Shown: positions 50,416 to 60,004, counted from the stretch's first letter. The stretch: DNA of 64,000 bases from Rhodospirillales bacterium (GCA_017304945.1 JAFKLG010000066.1:20192-84191), one strand, 5' to 3'. The notes: generated from the letters alone by a model not told the origin. Numbers and translations: made by a program.

Positions 50416-51870
50416 TCAGGCGCGGTTGCGGGTGACCAGCCGTCCGGCGCGGGCGGCGGTCGCGCCCTGCCCGTTCACATAGGCGGACTGGCCGTTCACC
50501 CAGGTCTCCACGATGCCTTCGGCCGGCGTGGTCGGCGCGTCGTAGTTCGCCGCGTCCCGCACCGTCGCCGGATCGAACAGCACCAGATCCGCATAGGCGC
50601 CGGCGCGGATCTCGCCGCGATCGACCAGGCCGAACACCGCGGCGGTGTGGCCGGTCATCTTGCGCACCGCTTCCTCCATGCTGAACAGGCCGAGGTCGCG
50701 CGCGTAGTGGCCGAGCACGCGGGGGAACGTGCCCCAGAGCCGCGGGTGCGGGTAGGAATCGTGCGGCAGCCCGTCGCTGCCGATCATCGCCAGCCGGTGC
50801 TTCATGATCCGCTGCACGTCGTCCTCGTGCATCTGGAAGAAGATCGCGCCGGCGGGCAGCAGCTTCTCGGCGGCTTCCTTGGCCGGCAGCCCCCATTCCT
50901 TGGCGATGTCCGCCAGCATGCGGCCGGCCATCTCCGGATGCGGCACCGACCAGGTGACCTGCACGGGCACGTCCGGCCGCAGCCGCGACGGCATCAGCAC
51001 CGTGGAGCCCGCCGCATACGGGTAGATGTCGAAATCCACCTTCTGGTTCGCCGCGCCGCGGTCGATCAGCGGCAAGGTCTCCGTCGAGCGGCCGAAATTC
51101 TCCGGCATGGAGCATTTGTGGTGGCTGATCACCACCGGGCTGCCGGTGTCGCGGCCGATCTTCAGCGTCTCCTCGATGGAGACCAGCACGTCGTTCGCCT
51201 CGTTGCGCATATGGGTGACGTAGATGCCGCCGGCGCTGCGCAGGGCCTCGGCGACCGCGATCACCTCGTCGGTCGGCGCCATCATGTTGGGCGGGTAATA
51301 GAGCCCGGTCGAGAAGCCGGAGGCGCCCTGCGCCAGCGCCTCGGCCAGGCGCTTCTGCATCGCCGCGGCTTCCTTGTCGGTCGCGGCACGCTGCGTGTCG
51401 CCCTGCATCGCCTCGACCCGCAGCGACATGTGGCCGATCAGCGCGTAGGTGTTCACCGGCGACGGGTCGCGCGCCAGCCGGTCGGCGTAGTCGCCGAAAC
51501 TGTCGTAGACCCACCAGGATTCGTCGCCCAGCAGGTCGAGCGGCGCCGGCGGCCGGGTCCGCATCCGCGCGGGCGACAGCGAGATGCCGCAATTGCCCAC
51601 CACGACGGTGGTCACGCCTTGCGACATCTTGCACAGCATGCATTCCGGCCCGCACAGCACGGCGCGGTCGTCATGCGTGTGGGCGTCGATGAAGCCGGGC
51701 GCGATCGCCTTGCCGGTCCCGATCACCTCCCGGTCGGCGCTGGCGCCGCCGAGGTCGCCGACCGCGACGATGCGCTCGCCGGTCACCCCCACATCGGCCT
51801 TGAAGCGCGGGCTGCCGGTGCCGTCGAACACGGTGACATCGCGGATGATCAGGTCGCAGCGCAGCGCCAT
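50416..51870 (-). CDS. N-acyl-D-amino-acid deacylase / D-aminoacylase
   Basis: A 484-residue metal-dependent amidohydrolase hydrolysing N-acyl-D-amino acids or related amides. DLIIRDVTVFDGTG begins the small beta domain; PGFIDAHTHDD is the metal-binding H-x-H. Later metal-site blocks are VVGNCGISL, YVTHMRNEA and VVISHHKCS, with MIGSDGLPHDSY carrying the catalytic Asp. The C-terminal strand is GAYADLVLFDPATV. Length is typical. It could feed a D-amino acid to the DadA-like oxidase, though that gene is far away. Confidence 0.92.
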   Translation of the reverse strand: MALRCDLIIRDVTVFDGTGSPRFKADVGVTGERIVAVGDLGGASADREVIGTGKAIAPGFIDAHTHDDRAVLCGPECMLCKMSQGVTTVVVGNCGISLSPARMRTRPPAPLDLLGDESWWVYDSFGDYADRLARDPSPVNTYALIGHMSLRVEAMQGDTQRAATDKEAAAMQKRLAEALAQGASGFSTGLYYPPNMMAPTDEVIAVAEALRSAGGIYVTHMRNEANDVLVSIEETLKIGRDTGSPVVISHHKCSMPENFGRSTETLPLIDRGAANQKVDFDIYPYAAGSTVLMPSRLRPDVPVQVTWSVPHPEMAGRMLADIAKEWGLPAKEAAEKLLPAGAIFFQMHEDDVQRIMKHRLAMIGSDGLPHDSYPHPRLWGTFPRVLGHYARDLGLFSMEEAVRKMTGHTAAVFGLVDRGEIRAGAYADLVLFDPATVRDAANYDAPTTPAEGIVETWVNGQSAYVNGQGATAARAGRLVTRNRA

Positions 51871-51933
51871 GGAAGCCTCTCGTTCGGTGAACCGGCCGGC
51901 ATCTTGCCCCAGCCACGCGAGCCGGTCACCGCC

Positions 51934-53490
51934 TCACGATTTCGCGTCGGGCACGTAGAGCAGCGGATCGCTGGTCAGCTCGATCAGGTCGAGCTCCTCC
52001 TCGATGCGGTGGAAGGCGTCGTCGCCGATCGTGCCGCTGCGCCGCAGGTCGGCCAGCGTGCGCCTCTGCGCCGCGACGGCCTCGGCGTGCAGCGTGGTCA
52101 GCGCGCGCTGGCGGCGCAGCTCCTCCGCATCGGCCTCGGCGCGGGCCTGATATTTGTGCGCGAGGCCCGACGCCCCATCCGCCCCGCCCCGCGCCTCGAT
52201 CACCGCGAGCGCTGCGCGCGCGGTCGCGCTGCGGGCAAGCCGTGTCTCCGCGGCGACCGATCCGTCGGCCGGAATCGGCAGGATCCGCATCAGCGGCCGC
52301 AGGGTCAGCCCCTGCACCACCAGGGTCACGATCACCACGGCGAAGGCGCAGAACAGGATCAAGTCGCGCGCCGGGAACGCCTCCGGCAGTGCCAGCGCGG
52401 ATGCCAGCGTGACGATGCCGCGCATGCCGCACCAGGAGACCAGCGTGGCGCCCGGAAAAGTGGGGCGCAGCATGCCCTCCTTGCGGGCGGGTCCGGCCAG
52501 GCGCAGCGCGAGCCGGCGGACGCTCACGTAACTGAACACCCATCCAGCCCGCACCAGCACCGTCAGGCCGCAAATGCCGGCGGCGAGCGCCAGATAGTCG
52601 AACCAGGCGCCGTCGAGCCGCAGCAGGATCGGCTTGAGCTGCAGGCCGATCAGCACGAAGGCCAGGACGTTCAGCACGAACACCACGACGTCCCACACCG
52701 CGTAGGAGGCGATCCGGTAGCGTGCCGGCGTGCGCAATGGTGAGCGGCGGGCCAGCACCATCGCGTAGACGACGACCGTCATGATGGCGGAGACGCCGAT
52801 CCTGTCCGCCAGGATCCACACCGCGAAGGTGCCGAGAAACTGCAGCAGCACGGACAGCGCCAGCTCCGCCCGCTGCACCGGGATCAGCAGCCACAGCCGC
52901 GCCATCGCCCAGCCCAGCAGGCCGCCACCGAGCACCGTGCCGGCGACGATCGGGGCGAGCGTCCAGCCGATCACCGCGTCCCCCGCCGCCGCGGCCACGG
53001 CGATGCGGTAGATCAGCAGGGCGGCGGCATCGTTCAGCAGGCTCTCGCCTTCCAGGATCACCATCAGCCGGTGGGGCGGATTGAGCTGGCGCAGTACCGC
53101 GGTGGCGGCGGAGGCATCCGGCGGCGCGACGATCGCGCCGAGGGCGATGGCGGCGGCCCAGCTCATGCCGGGAACGACCGCATGCGCCAGGATGGCGACC
53201 GCCGCGACGGTCAACCCGACCACGATCACCGCCAGCGCGCCGATCGGCAGCCAGTTCTCGCGCATGTCGCGCGGCGAGGCGTCGAATGCGGCGTCCAGCA
53301 GCGTCGGCGCCACGAACAGCGCCAGCGTGAGCTGCGGATCGAGATTGAGCGCGGGCGTGCCGGGGATCAGCGCCGCCGCGGCGCCGGCGAGCGACAGGAG
53401 TGCGGGATAGGGCGCGCCGATGCGCCGTGCCCAGGCGACCAGCAGCGCGCCCGCGAGCAGCAGGAGGATGATCAGCTCGAAAAGGACCAT
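51934..53490 (-). CDS. Na+/H+ antiporter, CPA1 family
   Basis: A 518-residue inner-membrane cation/proton exchanger. About 12 hydrophobic segments are followed by a cytosolic tail of about 120 residues rich in Ala/Arg/Glu. The ion-binding motif is IVAPPDASAATAV, and the conserved EGESLLNDAAALL follows. Start ATG at 53490 beginning MVLFELIILLLL; longer frames have no hydrophobic continuation. Stands alone, transcribed with D-aminoacylase on the same strand but separated by 63 bases. Confidence 0.93.
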   Translation of the reverse strand: MVLFELIILLLLAGALLVAWARRIGAPYPALLSLAGAAAALIPGTPALNLDPQLTLALFVAPTLLDAAFDASPRDMRENWLPIGALAVIVVGLTVAAVAILAHAVVPGMSWAAAIALGAIVAPPDASAATAVLRQLNPPHRLMVILEGESLLNDAAALLIYRIAVAAAAGDAVIGWTLAPIVAGTVLGGGLLGWAMARLWLLIPVQRAELALSVLLQFLGTFAVWILADRIGVSAIMTVVVYAMVLARRSPLRTPARYRIASYAVWDVVVFVLNVLAFVLIGLQLKPILLRLDGAWFDYLALAAGICGLTVLVRAGWVFSYVSVRRLALRLAGPARKEGMLRPTFPGATLVSWCGMRGIVTLASALALPEAFPARDLILFCAFAVVIVTLVVQGLTLRPLMRILPIPADGSVAAETRLARSATARAALAVIEARGGADGASGLAHKYQARAEADAEELRRQRALTTLHAEAVAAQRRTLADLRRSGTIGDDAFHRIEEELDLIELTSDPLLYVPDAKS

Positions 53491-53548
53491 GCGAAACCGT
53501 CGGAGGTGACGCGACAGGTTCCCCGTCGCGCCACCCTGGCGCAAGCGT

Positions 53549-54883
53549 TCAGACGGGCCGGCGTGCCGCCTGGTCCCCCGGCGTGTCGCGCTGCAACGGG
53601 CTGTCGATGTGCAGGAACAAGGCGCATACGATCGCCGCGAGCATGCCGAACAGCGCGAGCCCATACAGCCCGCCCGCGAAGCTGCCCGTCAGGTCCTTCA
53701 TCACGCCCACATACCAGGGGCCGATGAACCCGCCGAGATTGCCGATCGAGTTGATCCAGGCGATCGCCGCGGCCGCGCCGGTGCCCGAGAGGAACATCGA
53801 CGGCATCGCCCAGAACGGCCCTTTCGATCCGTAGAACCCCATCGCCGCGATCGACATGCCGACCAGCGCCCACCACGTGCCCATCGTCGAGGCGGCGATC
53901 ACCAGCCCGGCCGTCGAGACGACCGAGGCCCAGAACAGATTCCACCGCCGTTCGTTCATGCGGTCGGACACCTGCCCCCACACCACCAGCGCCACGGCGC
54001 CGCACAGATACGGCACCATGGTCAGCCAGCCGACGGTCATGTTGCTGGTGACGCCGATCGACTTGATGATCTGCGGGATGAAGATGAGCTGGCCCAGGCT
54101 CGCGGTGACGATGCCCAGATAGTTCAGCGACAGCAGCAGCACTTTCGGGTCGAACAGCGCCTGCGCCAGGCTATGGGTCTTCACCGCCTCCTTGGCACGT
54201 CGCTCACCCTCGATCTTGCGCGTGATCAGCTCACGCTCCTCCGGCGTCAGCCACGCCGCCTGCGCGGGCCGGTCCTTCAGCACCAGCAGGACCACGAAGC
54301 CCACCAGCACCGTCGGCACCGCTTCCCACAGATACATGTGTTGCCAGCCGCGCAGGCCGAATGCGCCGTCGAGTCCGAGCAGCGCGGTCGAGATCGGCGC
54401 GCCGGCGGCAACGGCGATCGGCAGGCCCATCAGGAAGCCCGACACGATGCGCGCGTGGTGGTAATGCGGGAACCAGTAGGTGAAATACAGAATGAGCCCG
54501 GGGAAGAACCCGGCTTCCGCCAGTCCCAGGACGAAGCGCAGCACCGCGAACGTCTCGAACCCGGTCACCGCCGCGGTCAGGCCGGAAATGATGCCCCAGG
54601 TGATCATGATGCGCGCGATCCAGAGCCGTGCGCCGACCTTCTCCATGATGACGTTGCTGGGCACCTCGAACAGGAAGTACCCCCAGTAGAACGTTCCGGC
54701 GGCGAAGCCGAAATCGCCGGCCGTGAGGCCGAGATCCGTGCGCATCGTGAGCGCGGCGAAGCCGACGTTGATGCGATCCACGTAGCAGAGGAAGTAGGTG
54801 ATGATGGCGATCGGCAGCAGCCGAATATAGATCTTGCGGATCGCGGCACTTTCGATCCGCGCCGTGTCGGCGATCGAGGTCAT
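53549..54883 (-). CDS. MFS transporter, anion:cation symporter type
   Basis: A 444-residue major facilitator of the ACS family (tartrate/phthalate/glucarate-like). The signature DRINVGFAALTMRTDLGL in helix 1 and GYFLFEVPSNVIMEKVGAR in helix 2 are diagnostic for ACS proteins. Helix 4-5 GLAEAGFFPGLILYFTYWFP is also typical. Probably imports an organic anion. Divergent from the malate/lactate-type dehydrogenase gene, which may process the substrate. Confidence 0.92.
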   Translation of the reverse strand: MTSIADTARIESAAIRKIYIRLLPIAIITYFLCYVDRINVGFAALTMRTDLGLTAGDFGFAAGTFYWGYFLFEVPSNVIMEKVGARLWIARIMITWGIISGLTAAVTGFETFAVLRFVLGLAEAGFFPGLILYFTYWFPHYHHARIVSGFLMGLPIAVAAGAPISTALLGLDGAFGLRGWQHMYLWEAVPTVLVGFVVLLVLKDRPAQAAWLTPEERELITRKIEGERRAKEAVKTHSLAQALFDPKVLLLSLNYLGIVTASLGQLIFIPQIIKSIGVTSNMTVGWLTMVPYLCGAVALVVWGQVSDRMNERRWNLFWASVVSTAGLVIAASTMGTWWALVGMSIAAMGFYGSKGPFWAMPSMFLSGTGAAAAIAWINSIGNLGGFIGPWYVGVMKDLTGSFAGGLYGLALFGMLAAIVCALFLHIDSPLQRDTPGDQAARRPV

Positions 54884-55128
54884 GTCTCGCTCCCTCGGGC
54901 ATCACGCCCGTTTCGTGGCCGCTCGTCGAACCGAAAGGCTCGCGGCGGCTCTTGTTCTTGAAGCCTAGGACAGGGATTTGCGCGCCGCACAGAGAAATCT
55001 TCGTTCCGGCCTGCAACCGTCTTGGTTGCCGTCATGCAACGCCGCATCGCCGGTCGGTCGCGGCCCCTCGCCCTGGCCGGCGATCCGCGGCTGGTCTATC
55101 CAGATCTACCCACGACACGAGGTGTCCG

Positions 55129-56199
55129 ATGCCCACCATTCGCCCCGCTGCCCTGCGCGCCGTCACGGAACTGATCGCCCGCCGGATGGGATCAACGGAG
55201 GCGGAGGCGTCGGAAGTCGCCGATCACCTGGTGCGGGCCAATCTCGCCGGCCACGACAGCCACGGCGTCGGCATGCTGCCGACCTATGTGCGGCTGCTGC
55301 AATCCGACCTGCTGGTGCCGAACCAGACCGCCGAGACCGTGCTGGATGCCGGCGCGCTGCTGGTGGTCGACGCACGCCGCGGCTACGGCCAGCGCATGGC
55401 GGCCGATGCGGTGCGCCGCGCCATCGCGCGTGCGGGGGAGATGGGCGCCTGCGTGCTCGCCTTGCGCAACGCCGCCCATGTCGGCCGCATCGGCACCTAC
55501 GGGGAACTCGCCGCCAAGGCCGGCTGCGTCTTCGTCGCCTTCGTCAACGTCTCCGATCACGCGCCGGCGCAGGCCACGTTCGGCGCCGCCGAGGGACGCC
55601 TCGGCACCAACCCGTTCTGCGTCGCGGTGCCGGGCAGCGACGGCCCGTCGCTGCTGCTGGACATGGCCACGACCACCATCGCCGCCGGAAAGGCGCGCGT
55701 CGCCTACAACAAGGGAACCAGCGTGCCGGAGGGCGCGCTGATCGACGCCGACGGCAAGCCGACCACCGACCCGACTGGTTTCATTCGCGACCGTCTCGGC
55801 GCGCTGCTCGCCTTCGGCCGGCACAAAGGGTCGGGGCTCGCCGTGATGTGCGAGATCATGGCGGGCGCCGTCGCGGGCGGCATGCGCGCGGACGAGCCCT
55901 ATGGCGACGGCGTGCTCAACTCCATGCTCGCCATCGTCATCGACCTCTCCAAGCTGGGTGATGCGGCGGCGATCCGCGGCGACGTGGAGGCGACCAAGGC
56001 CTTCATCAAGTCTGCGCGCGGCGCGCCGGGCGTCGAGGAGGTCCTGCTGCCCGGCGAACCCGAACGGCGCAGCGCGGATCGCCGCGCGGACGGCATCGAC
56101 GTCGATCCCACCACCTGGGCCGACATCTGCGCCGCCGCCGCCAAGCTCGGCATCACCGCGGCGGAGATCGATCAGGCGCTGGGCGCCAACGCAGGCTGA
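55129..56199 (+). CDS. malate/L-lactate/ureidoglycolate dehydrogenase family
   Basis: A 356-residue NAD(P)-dependent oxidoreductase of the Ldh/YlbC/YiaK fold. Family blocks: ADHLVRANLAGHDSHGVGML (catalytic His), ALRNAAHVGRIGTYGE, EGRLGTNPFCVAVP and AFGRHKGSGLAVMCEIMAG. The ATG at 55129 follows an AGGTG-containing leader. Divergent from the ACS transporter, so it probably oxidises a 2-hydroxy acid brought in by it. Confidence 0.92.
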   Translation: MPTIRPAALRAVTELIARRMGSTEAEASEVADHLVRANLAGHDSHGVGMLPTYVRLLQSDLLVPNQTAETVLDAGALLVVDARRGYGQRMAADAVRRAIARAGEMGACVLALRNAAHVGRIGTYGELAAKAGCVFVAFVNVSDHAPAQATFGAAEGRLGTNPFCVAVPGSDGPSLLLDMATTTIAAGKARVAYNKGTSVPEGALIDADGKPTTDPTGFIRDRLGALLAFGRHKGSGLAVMCEIMAGAVAGGMRADEPYGDGVLNSMLAIVIDLSKLGDAAAIRGDVEATKAFIKSARGAPGVEEVLLPGEPERRSADRRADGIDVDPTTWADICAAAAKLGITAAEIDQALGANAG

Positions 56200-56299
56200 C
56201 GCGAGACGCCGCGGCGCACGCCTCGGGCTCAAGTCGCGGCGCGTCGCACGGCATCCCTGGCGCCGCACACCGCGCCAGGAGCGGACCGCCGGCGCCGGG

Positions 56300-57295
56300 T
56301 CAGAAGCGGACGGACAGCGCCGCCGATCCGAACTGGTGCAGGCCGCCGCTCTGGCCGTGGAACTCCTGCGTCTGCGCCACATAGGCGAAGGTCAGGCGCA
56401 TGCCATAGGCCATGACGGCGAAGCCAGCCTGCATCTCGCCCACATCCCAGACCGGGCTGACATGCGGCCCGCCGCGGAACACCGACTGGGTCAGCAGCAG
56501 GTCATAGGCGACCGCCTGTCCGTTCGCGCCGGCGAACACGTACCAGGCGAAAGGACGGGTCGGCGTGAACGCGTCCCCGCCGCTCAGCCCGGGGCGCACC
56601 CGCGGCACGCCGAAATCGGAGTCGAGGCCCTGGCCGAGGCGAAAGGACACGCCGACCTGCGCGTAGTCGCGCAGATTGCCGATGCCCACGGTCAGCGCCG
56701 GCAAGGCATCGGTCTCGAGCCCGGCGAACTGCGCGATCGGCAGCCGCCAGGTGCGCTCGTGCAGCACCTGGAAGGCAAAGGTGTTGTCGATCTGCGAGCC
56801 CCAGCCCTGGTTCCGGCCCTGGCCGATCACGCCGTGGAACGCGTTCTGCAGCGCCTCCGCGCCGGAGCCCGGCCCGACGATACCGAGACTCACGCCCAGC
56901 ACGCTGCGCGTGTCGTCGGTGTCGCTCAGCAGCGAGAAGTTGGCGAGCAGCACGCCGGCATAGGGGCGGTCATGCGGGTCGGCGGGCGAGATGTCCGTGT
57001 TGGTGGGCGTGTAGATCTGCTGGGTCAGCGAAATGCCGACGCGCTGCAGCCCCTCCCCCCACAGGGAGCGGCCGAGACGCGCCACCACGTCCGGCACCTG
57101 GTCGGTGCCGGAGGTCCAGCCGAGCTTGAGGCCGTTGGTGTAGAGCCGGTCGGTGATGTCCCCGGCGGAGATCGACGCGTTCTCGTCCTGCAACGTCCAG
57201 ATGTTGGCCGTATCGGGCTTGGGATCCGCCATTGCGGCGGACGCGGGCAGCATCGCCGCGGCGGCAAGGGCGAACAGTCTGGTCCGTCGAAGCAT
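56300..57295 (-). CDS. LpxR-like lipid A deacylase family protein (DUF2219)
   Basis: A 331-residue outer-membrane barrel protein. Signal peptide MLRRTRLFALAAAAMLPASA precedes NDxx-type family start ENASISAGDITDRLYTNGLK and GWTSG, and DRPYAGVLLANFSL is the most conserved block of LpxR-type 3'-O-deacylases. Alternating beta-strand pattern to the C-terminal SVRF, ending in Phe as expected for an outer-membrane protein. The start at 57295 follows GAGGG. Activity on lipid A is inferred from family; the catalytic His/Ser should be checked by alignment. Confidence 0.85.
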   Translation of the reverse strand: MLRRTRLFALAAAAMLPASAAMADPKPDTANIWTLQDENASISAGDITDRLYTNGLKLGWTSGTDQVPDVVARLGRSLWGEGLQRVGISLTQQIYTPTNTDISPADPHDRPYAGVLLANFSLLSDTDDTRSVLGVSLGIVGPGSGAEALQNAFHGVIGQGRNQGWGSQIDNTFAFQVLHERTWRLPIAQFAGLETDALPALTVGIGNLRDYAQVGVSFRLGQGLDSDFGVPRVRPGLSGGDAFTPTRPFAWYVFAGANGQAVAYDLLLTQSVFRGGPHVSPVWDVGEMQAGFAVMAYGMRLTFAYVAQTQEFHGQSGGLHQFGSAALSVRF

Positions 57296-57407
57296 GGTCG
57301 ATAACCCTCGGGCGAGGCGAGAAGGGGGCACAAGATAAGAAGCGATCGCAACCAGCCGCATCCGTGCTCCGGCGTCAAGCTGCCTCCCGTCTCGCCTGCC
57401 CAGGGGC

Positions 57408-58553
57408 TCAGCGCAGGCGCGCGGCGCCGGCGGCGGTCACATGGGCGAGCCGGCCACCGGCCACCGTGGCGACCAGACGCCGACTGTCCGGGTCGATCAG
57501 CACGAGGTCGGCGCGCTTGCCCACCGCGATCGTGCCGCGATCGGTGAGGCCCGTCGCGGCCGCCGGATTGGCCGAGATCAGCGCCCAGGCCTGCGCCAGC
57601 CCGAGCACGCCGCGTTCGGCGAGCATGAGGGCCGCGCGCATCATGGCCGGGTAGTAGTAGTCGGACGACAGCACGTTGCAGATGCCCGCCTCGGCCAGCC
57701 GCGCCGCCGAGGCCCAGCCGAGATGTGACCGGCCGCGCACGACGTTCGGGCTGCCCATCACAACGAAGTCACCGGCGGTCCGCGCCGCGGCGCCGACTTC
57801 CTCCGCCATCGGGAACTCGCAGATATGCGCCCCCTTGGTTCGGAACGCCTCGCGCAGCCCGATCGAGTCGTCGTCGTGGCTCGCCATCGGGATGCGCGCC
57901 TGGCGCGCCGCCGCGGCGATCCGCTCGAGCGCGGCGGGCACCGCGTCGGCGCGCGCGCCCACCCGTTCCGCAACTGACGTGAACTCGGCGAGGCTCATGC
58001 CCGCGCGGTCGCTGAACTTGGCCGCGGCGACCGGGTCCGCCAGCTTGCGCAGGATCGAGGGCGTGTGGTCGTTGAAGGCGAGCAGATGCACGCGCCCCGC
58101 GGCGATGTCGGCAAGAGCGGTGTCGAGCGCGTCGAGGTTGTACGCCTCCCAGCGCAGATGGACGCGCATGTCGCAGGTCCAGTGTTCGGCCTCCAGCGCC
58201 TCGAGCAGCGCGCGCCAGGCCCCGAGGCTGCGCAGGCCGGGCTCCCAGGACAGGGTGACGCCGTGGAACGCGGTGGTGATGCCGTTGGCGAGCAGTTGCG
58301 CCTCGGTGTCGCGCAGCGCTAGGCCGGTCGGGAAGTCGACGCCGGGCCGTGGCTGCAACTGCCGCTCGAACGCGTCGCCGTGGATGTCGACGATGCCGGG
58401 CAGCACCCAGAGCCCCGCCGCGTCCAGCGTCAACGCGGCCGGAGCAGTGGTGCCGATCGCGGCGATGATGCCGTCGGCGACGTGAAGGGTTTCGGGTTCC
58501 GTCCCATGCTGCGGCAACAGGACGTCACCGCCAGTGATGGTCAGGCTCTGCAT
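57408..58553 (-). CDS. phnM: PhnM, RPnTP diphosphatase
   Basis: A 381-residue amidohydrolase-fold enzyme of phosphonate breakdown: cleaves alpha-D-ribose 1-methylphosphonate 5-triphosphate to the 5-phosphate and diphosphate. PhnM features: LPGIVDIHGDAFERQLQPRPGVDFP with metal-binding H-x-D, VHLRWE, NDHTPS, MASHDDDS (metal-site HDDD), SSDYYYPAMM. The ATG at 58553 lies nine bases after the phnF stop, so phnF-phnM is one operon on the minus strand. Complete length. Confidence 0.96.
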   Translation of the reverse strand: MQSLTITGGDVLLPQHGTEPETLHVADGIIAAIGTTAPAALTLDAAGLWVLPGIVDIHGDAFERQLQPRPGVDFPTGLALRDTEAQLLANGITTAFHGVTLSWEPGLRSLGAWRALLEALEAEHWTCDMRVHLRWEAYNLDALDTALADIAAGRVHLLAFNDHTPSILRKLADPVAAAKFSDRAGMSLAEFTSVAERVGARADAVPAALERIAAAARQARIPMASHDDDSIGLREAFRTKGAHICEFPMAEEVGAAARTAGDFVVMGSPNVVRGRSHLGWASAARLAEAGICNVLSSDYYYPAMMRAALMLAERGVLGLAQAWALISANPAAATGLTDRGTIAVGKRADLVLIDPDSRRLVATVAGGRLAHVTAAGAARLR

Positions 58554-58562
58554 GGGGACCTC

Positions 58563-59450
58563 TCAGGGTTCGAAGACGATCTGGACGCGGGGGGTGGGGT
58601 AGCAACCGATGCCGAACTCGACGACCGACCCGATCCGGTCGACGTTGACGTTCTCGGTGATCAGCACGGGGCGGTTGCGCGGCATCCGCAGCAGCTCCGC
58701 CTCGGTGGGCGTCGGCAGGCGGGCGGAGACGCGGGTCACCTGGCGGAGGTAGTCGGTGACCCCCACCACCTGCAACGCCTCGGTGATGCGGGGACTGGCG
58801 CGCAGCGCCTCGAGCAGGCCGCGGAAGCGGGTCGCGGGGAAATAGTGCCGCCCGAGGCTCACCGGCCGGTCGTCGGCAAGGCCCAGTCGCTCCAGCATCA
58901 GCACCCGCGCCCCGGTGCGCAGGCCGAGGGCGCCGGCGACCTGCGCGTCGGCGACCGTCTCCTTCAGCTGCAGGATGCGGCCCGACGGCTCCATGTTGTG
59001 CTTGCGGATCCATTCGGTGAAGCGGGTGCGGGGCTCGACCGTGTAGTCGAGCACGTCCTCGGCCACGAAGGACCCGCGCCCCTGCTCGACCCGCACCAGC
59101 CCCTCCCGCGAGAGCTCCTCGAGGGCGCGGCGCACGGTGTGGCGATTGACGCCGAACTGCTGGGACAGCTCCGCCTCGGTGGGCAGGCGGGCGCCGGGGA
59201 GCAGGGTGCCGCCGGCGATGTCCTGCTGCAGCCGGCCGGCGATCTGGCGCCACAGGGCGACGCCTTCGTTGCGCAGGACCGGCGGGCGCGACGGCTGGTC
59301 GCGCGGCTGCCGCGGCGGGTCGCCGTGCGGGTGAGCGGTGCGGATGTCGTGCTGGTCGCGCGCGGGGTCGCCCTGACGGGTGCGCGCGTCCTGCGGATGA
59401 GGCGACAGGTCGTCGTGATCGCGGGGCGGCTTCATCGGAACTTCATCCAC
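58563..59450 (-). CDS. phnF: PhnF, GntR/UTRA regulator of phosphonate genes
   Basis: A 295-residue regulator. After a Pro/Gln/His-rich extension of about 55 residues come the GntR winged helix (LPGARLPTEAELSQQFGVNR then HTVRRALEELSREGLV) and the UTRA ligand-binding domain (PVSLGRHYFPATRF, LPTPTEAELLRMPRNRPVL, FGIGCYPTPRVQ). Start uncertain: GTG 59450 or ATG 59435, and the extension is longer than usual. It is divergent from phnG across an 86-base region with a HutC-type palindrome. Represses C-P lyase genes until phosphate or phosphonate signals relieve it. Confidence 0.92.
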   Translation of the reverse strand: MDEVPMKPPRDHDDLSPHPQDARTRQGDPARDQHDIRTAHPHGDPPRQPRDQPSRPPVLRNEGVALWRQIAGRLQQDIAGGTLLPGARLPTEAELSQQFGVNRHTVRRALEELSREGLVRVEQGRGSFVAEDVLDYTVEPRTRFTEWIRKHNMEPSGRILQLKETVADAQVAGALGLRTGARVLMLERLGLADDRPVSLGRHYFPATRFRGLLEALRASPRITEALQVVGVTDYLRQVTRVSARLPTPTEAELLRMPRNRPVLITENVNVDRIGSVVEFGIGCYPTPRVQIVFEP

Positions 59451-59500
59451 GCCGTTGGCACTCCGTGCGAGATCGCCTTGACGATACTTCGGTGGCGATC

Positions 59501-59518
59501 TAGCTGTCTAGACATCTA
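59501..59518. promoter_or_regulatory. PhnF operator
   Basis: TAGCTGTCTAGACATCTA, a palindrome with one mismatched pair, contains the HutC/PhnF subfamily core GTCTAGAC (GT-N-TA-N-AC). It lies between phnF and phnG, 18 bases before the phnG ATG. A TTGACG at 59478-59483 is 17 bases upstream of its left edge, so the operator would cover the -10 of a phnG promoter. Confidence 0.75.
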
Positions 59519-59536
59519 CACAGCGATCAGGTCGGC

Positions 59537-60004
59537 ATGACCCAGACAATGCCAAACGATGATCCCACCGCGGCACGGCGCCGCTGGATGGCGGTGCTCG
59601 CCCGCGCGGACCGCGCGATGATCGAAGCGCGGCTGCAGGACGGACCGCCGCTCCCCGCCCATGTGCGCCTGCGCGGCCCCGAGAGCGGGCTCGTGATGGT
59701 GCGCGGACGCGCCGGCGGCACCGGCGCCCCATTCAACCTCGGCGAGATGTCCGTCACCCGCTGCTCGGTCCGCCTGCCCGGCGGGCAGGTCGGCCACGCC
59801 TACGTCGCCGGACGCGACCAGCGGCAGGCGGAACTCGCGGCGGTGCTGGATGCGTGGCTGCAGGACCCGGATCACGCGCCCCGGCTGCAGCAGGCGGTGA
59901 TCGCGCCGCTGGAGGCGGCGCAACGGGCCCGCCGCGCCGAACGCACCGGCAAGGCCGCCGCGACCCGGGTGCAGTTCTTCGCCATGCAGGCCATGCGCTC
60001 ATGA
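59537..60004 (+). CDS. phnG: PhnG, C-P lyase subunit
   Basis: A 155-residue subunit of the C-P lyase core (PhnGHIJ), which transfers the phosphonate to the ribose of ATP together with PhnI and PhnH. Family blocks are VRLRGPESGLVMVRGRAGGTGAPF read in segments, NLGEMSVTRCSVRL and GHAYVAGRDQRQAELAAVLD. The ATG at 59537 follows GATCAGGTCGGC. First gene of the plus-strand operon; overlaps phnH by four bases (ATGA). Confidence 0.95.
   Translation: MTQTMPNDDPTAARRRWMAVLARADRAMIEARLQDGPPLPAHVRLRGPESGLVMVRGRAGGTGAPFNLGEMSVTRCSVRLPGGQVGHAYVAGRDQRQAELAAVLDAWLQDPDHAPRLQQAVIAPLEAAQRARRAERTGKAAATRVQFFAMQAMRS

Noticed and set aside
50047..52743. Very long plus-strand frame of about 900 codons
   Set aside because: It is the antisense of the MmgE/PrpD, D-aminoacylase and antiporter genes; its translation is Arg/His/Gly-rich without motifs, as expected in GC-rich DNA.
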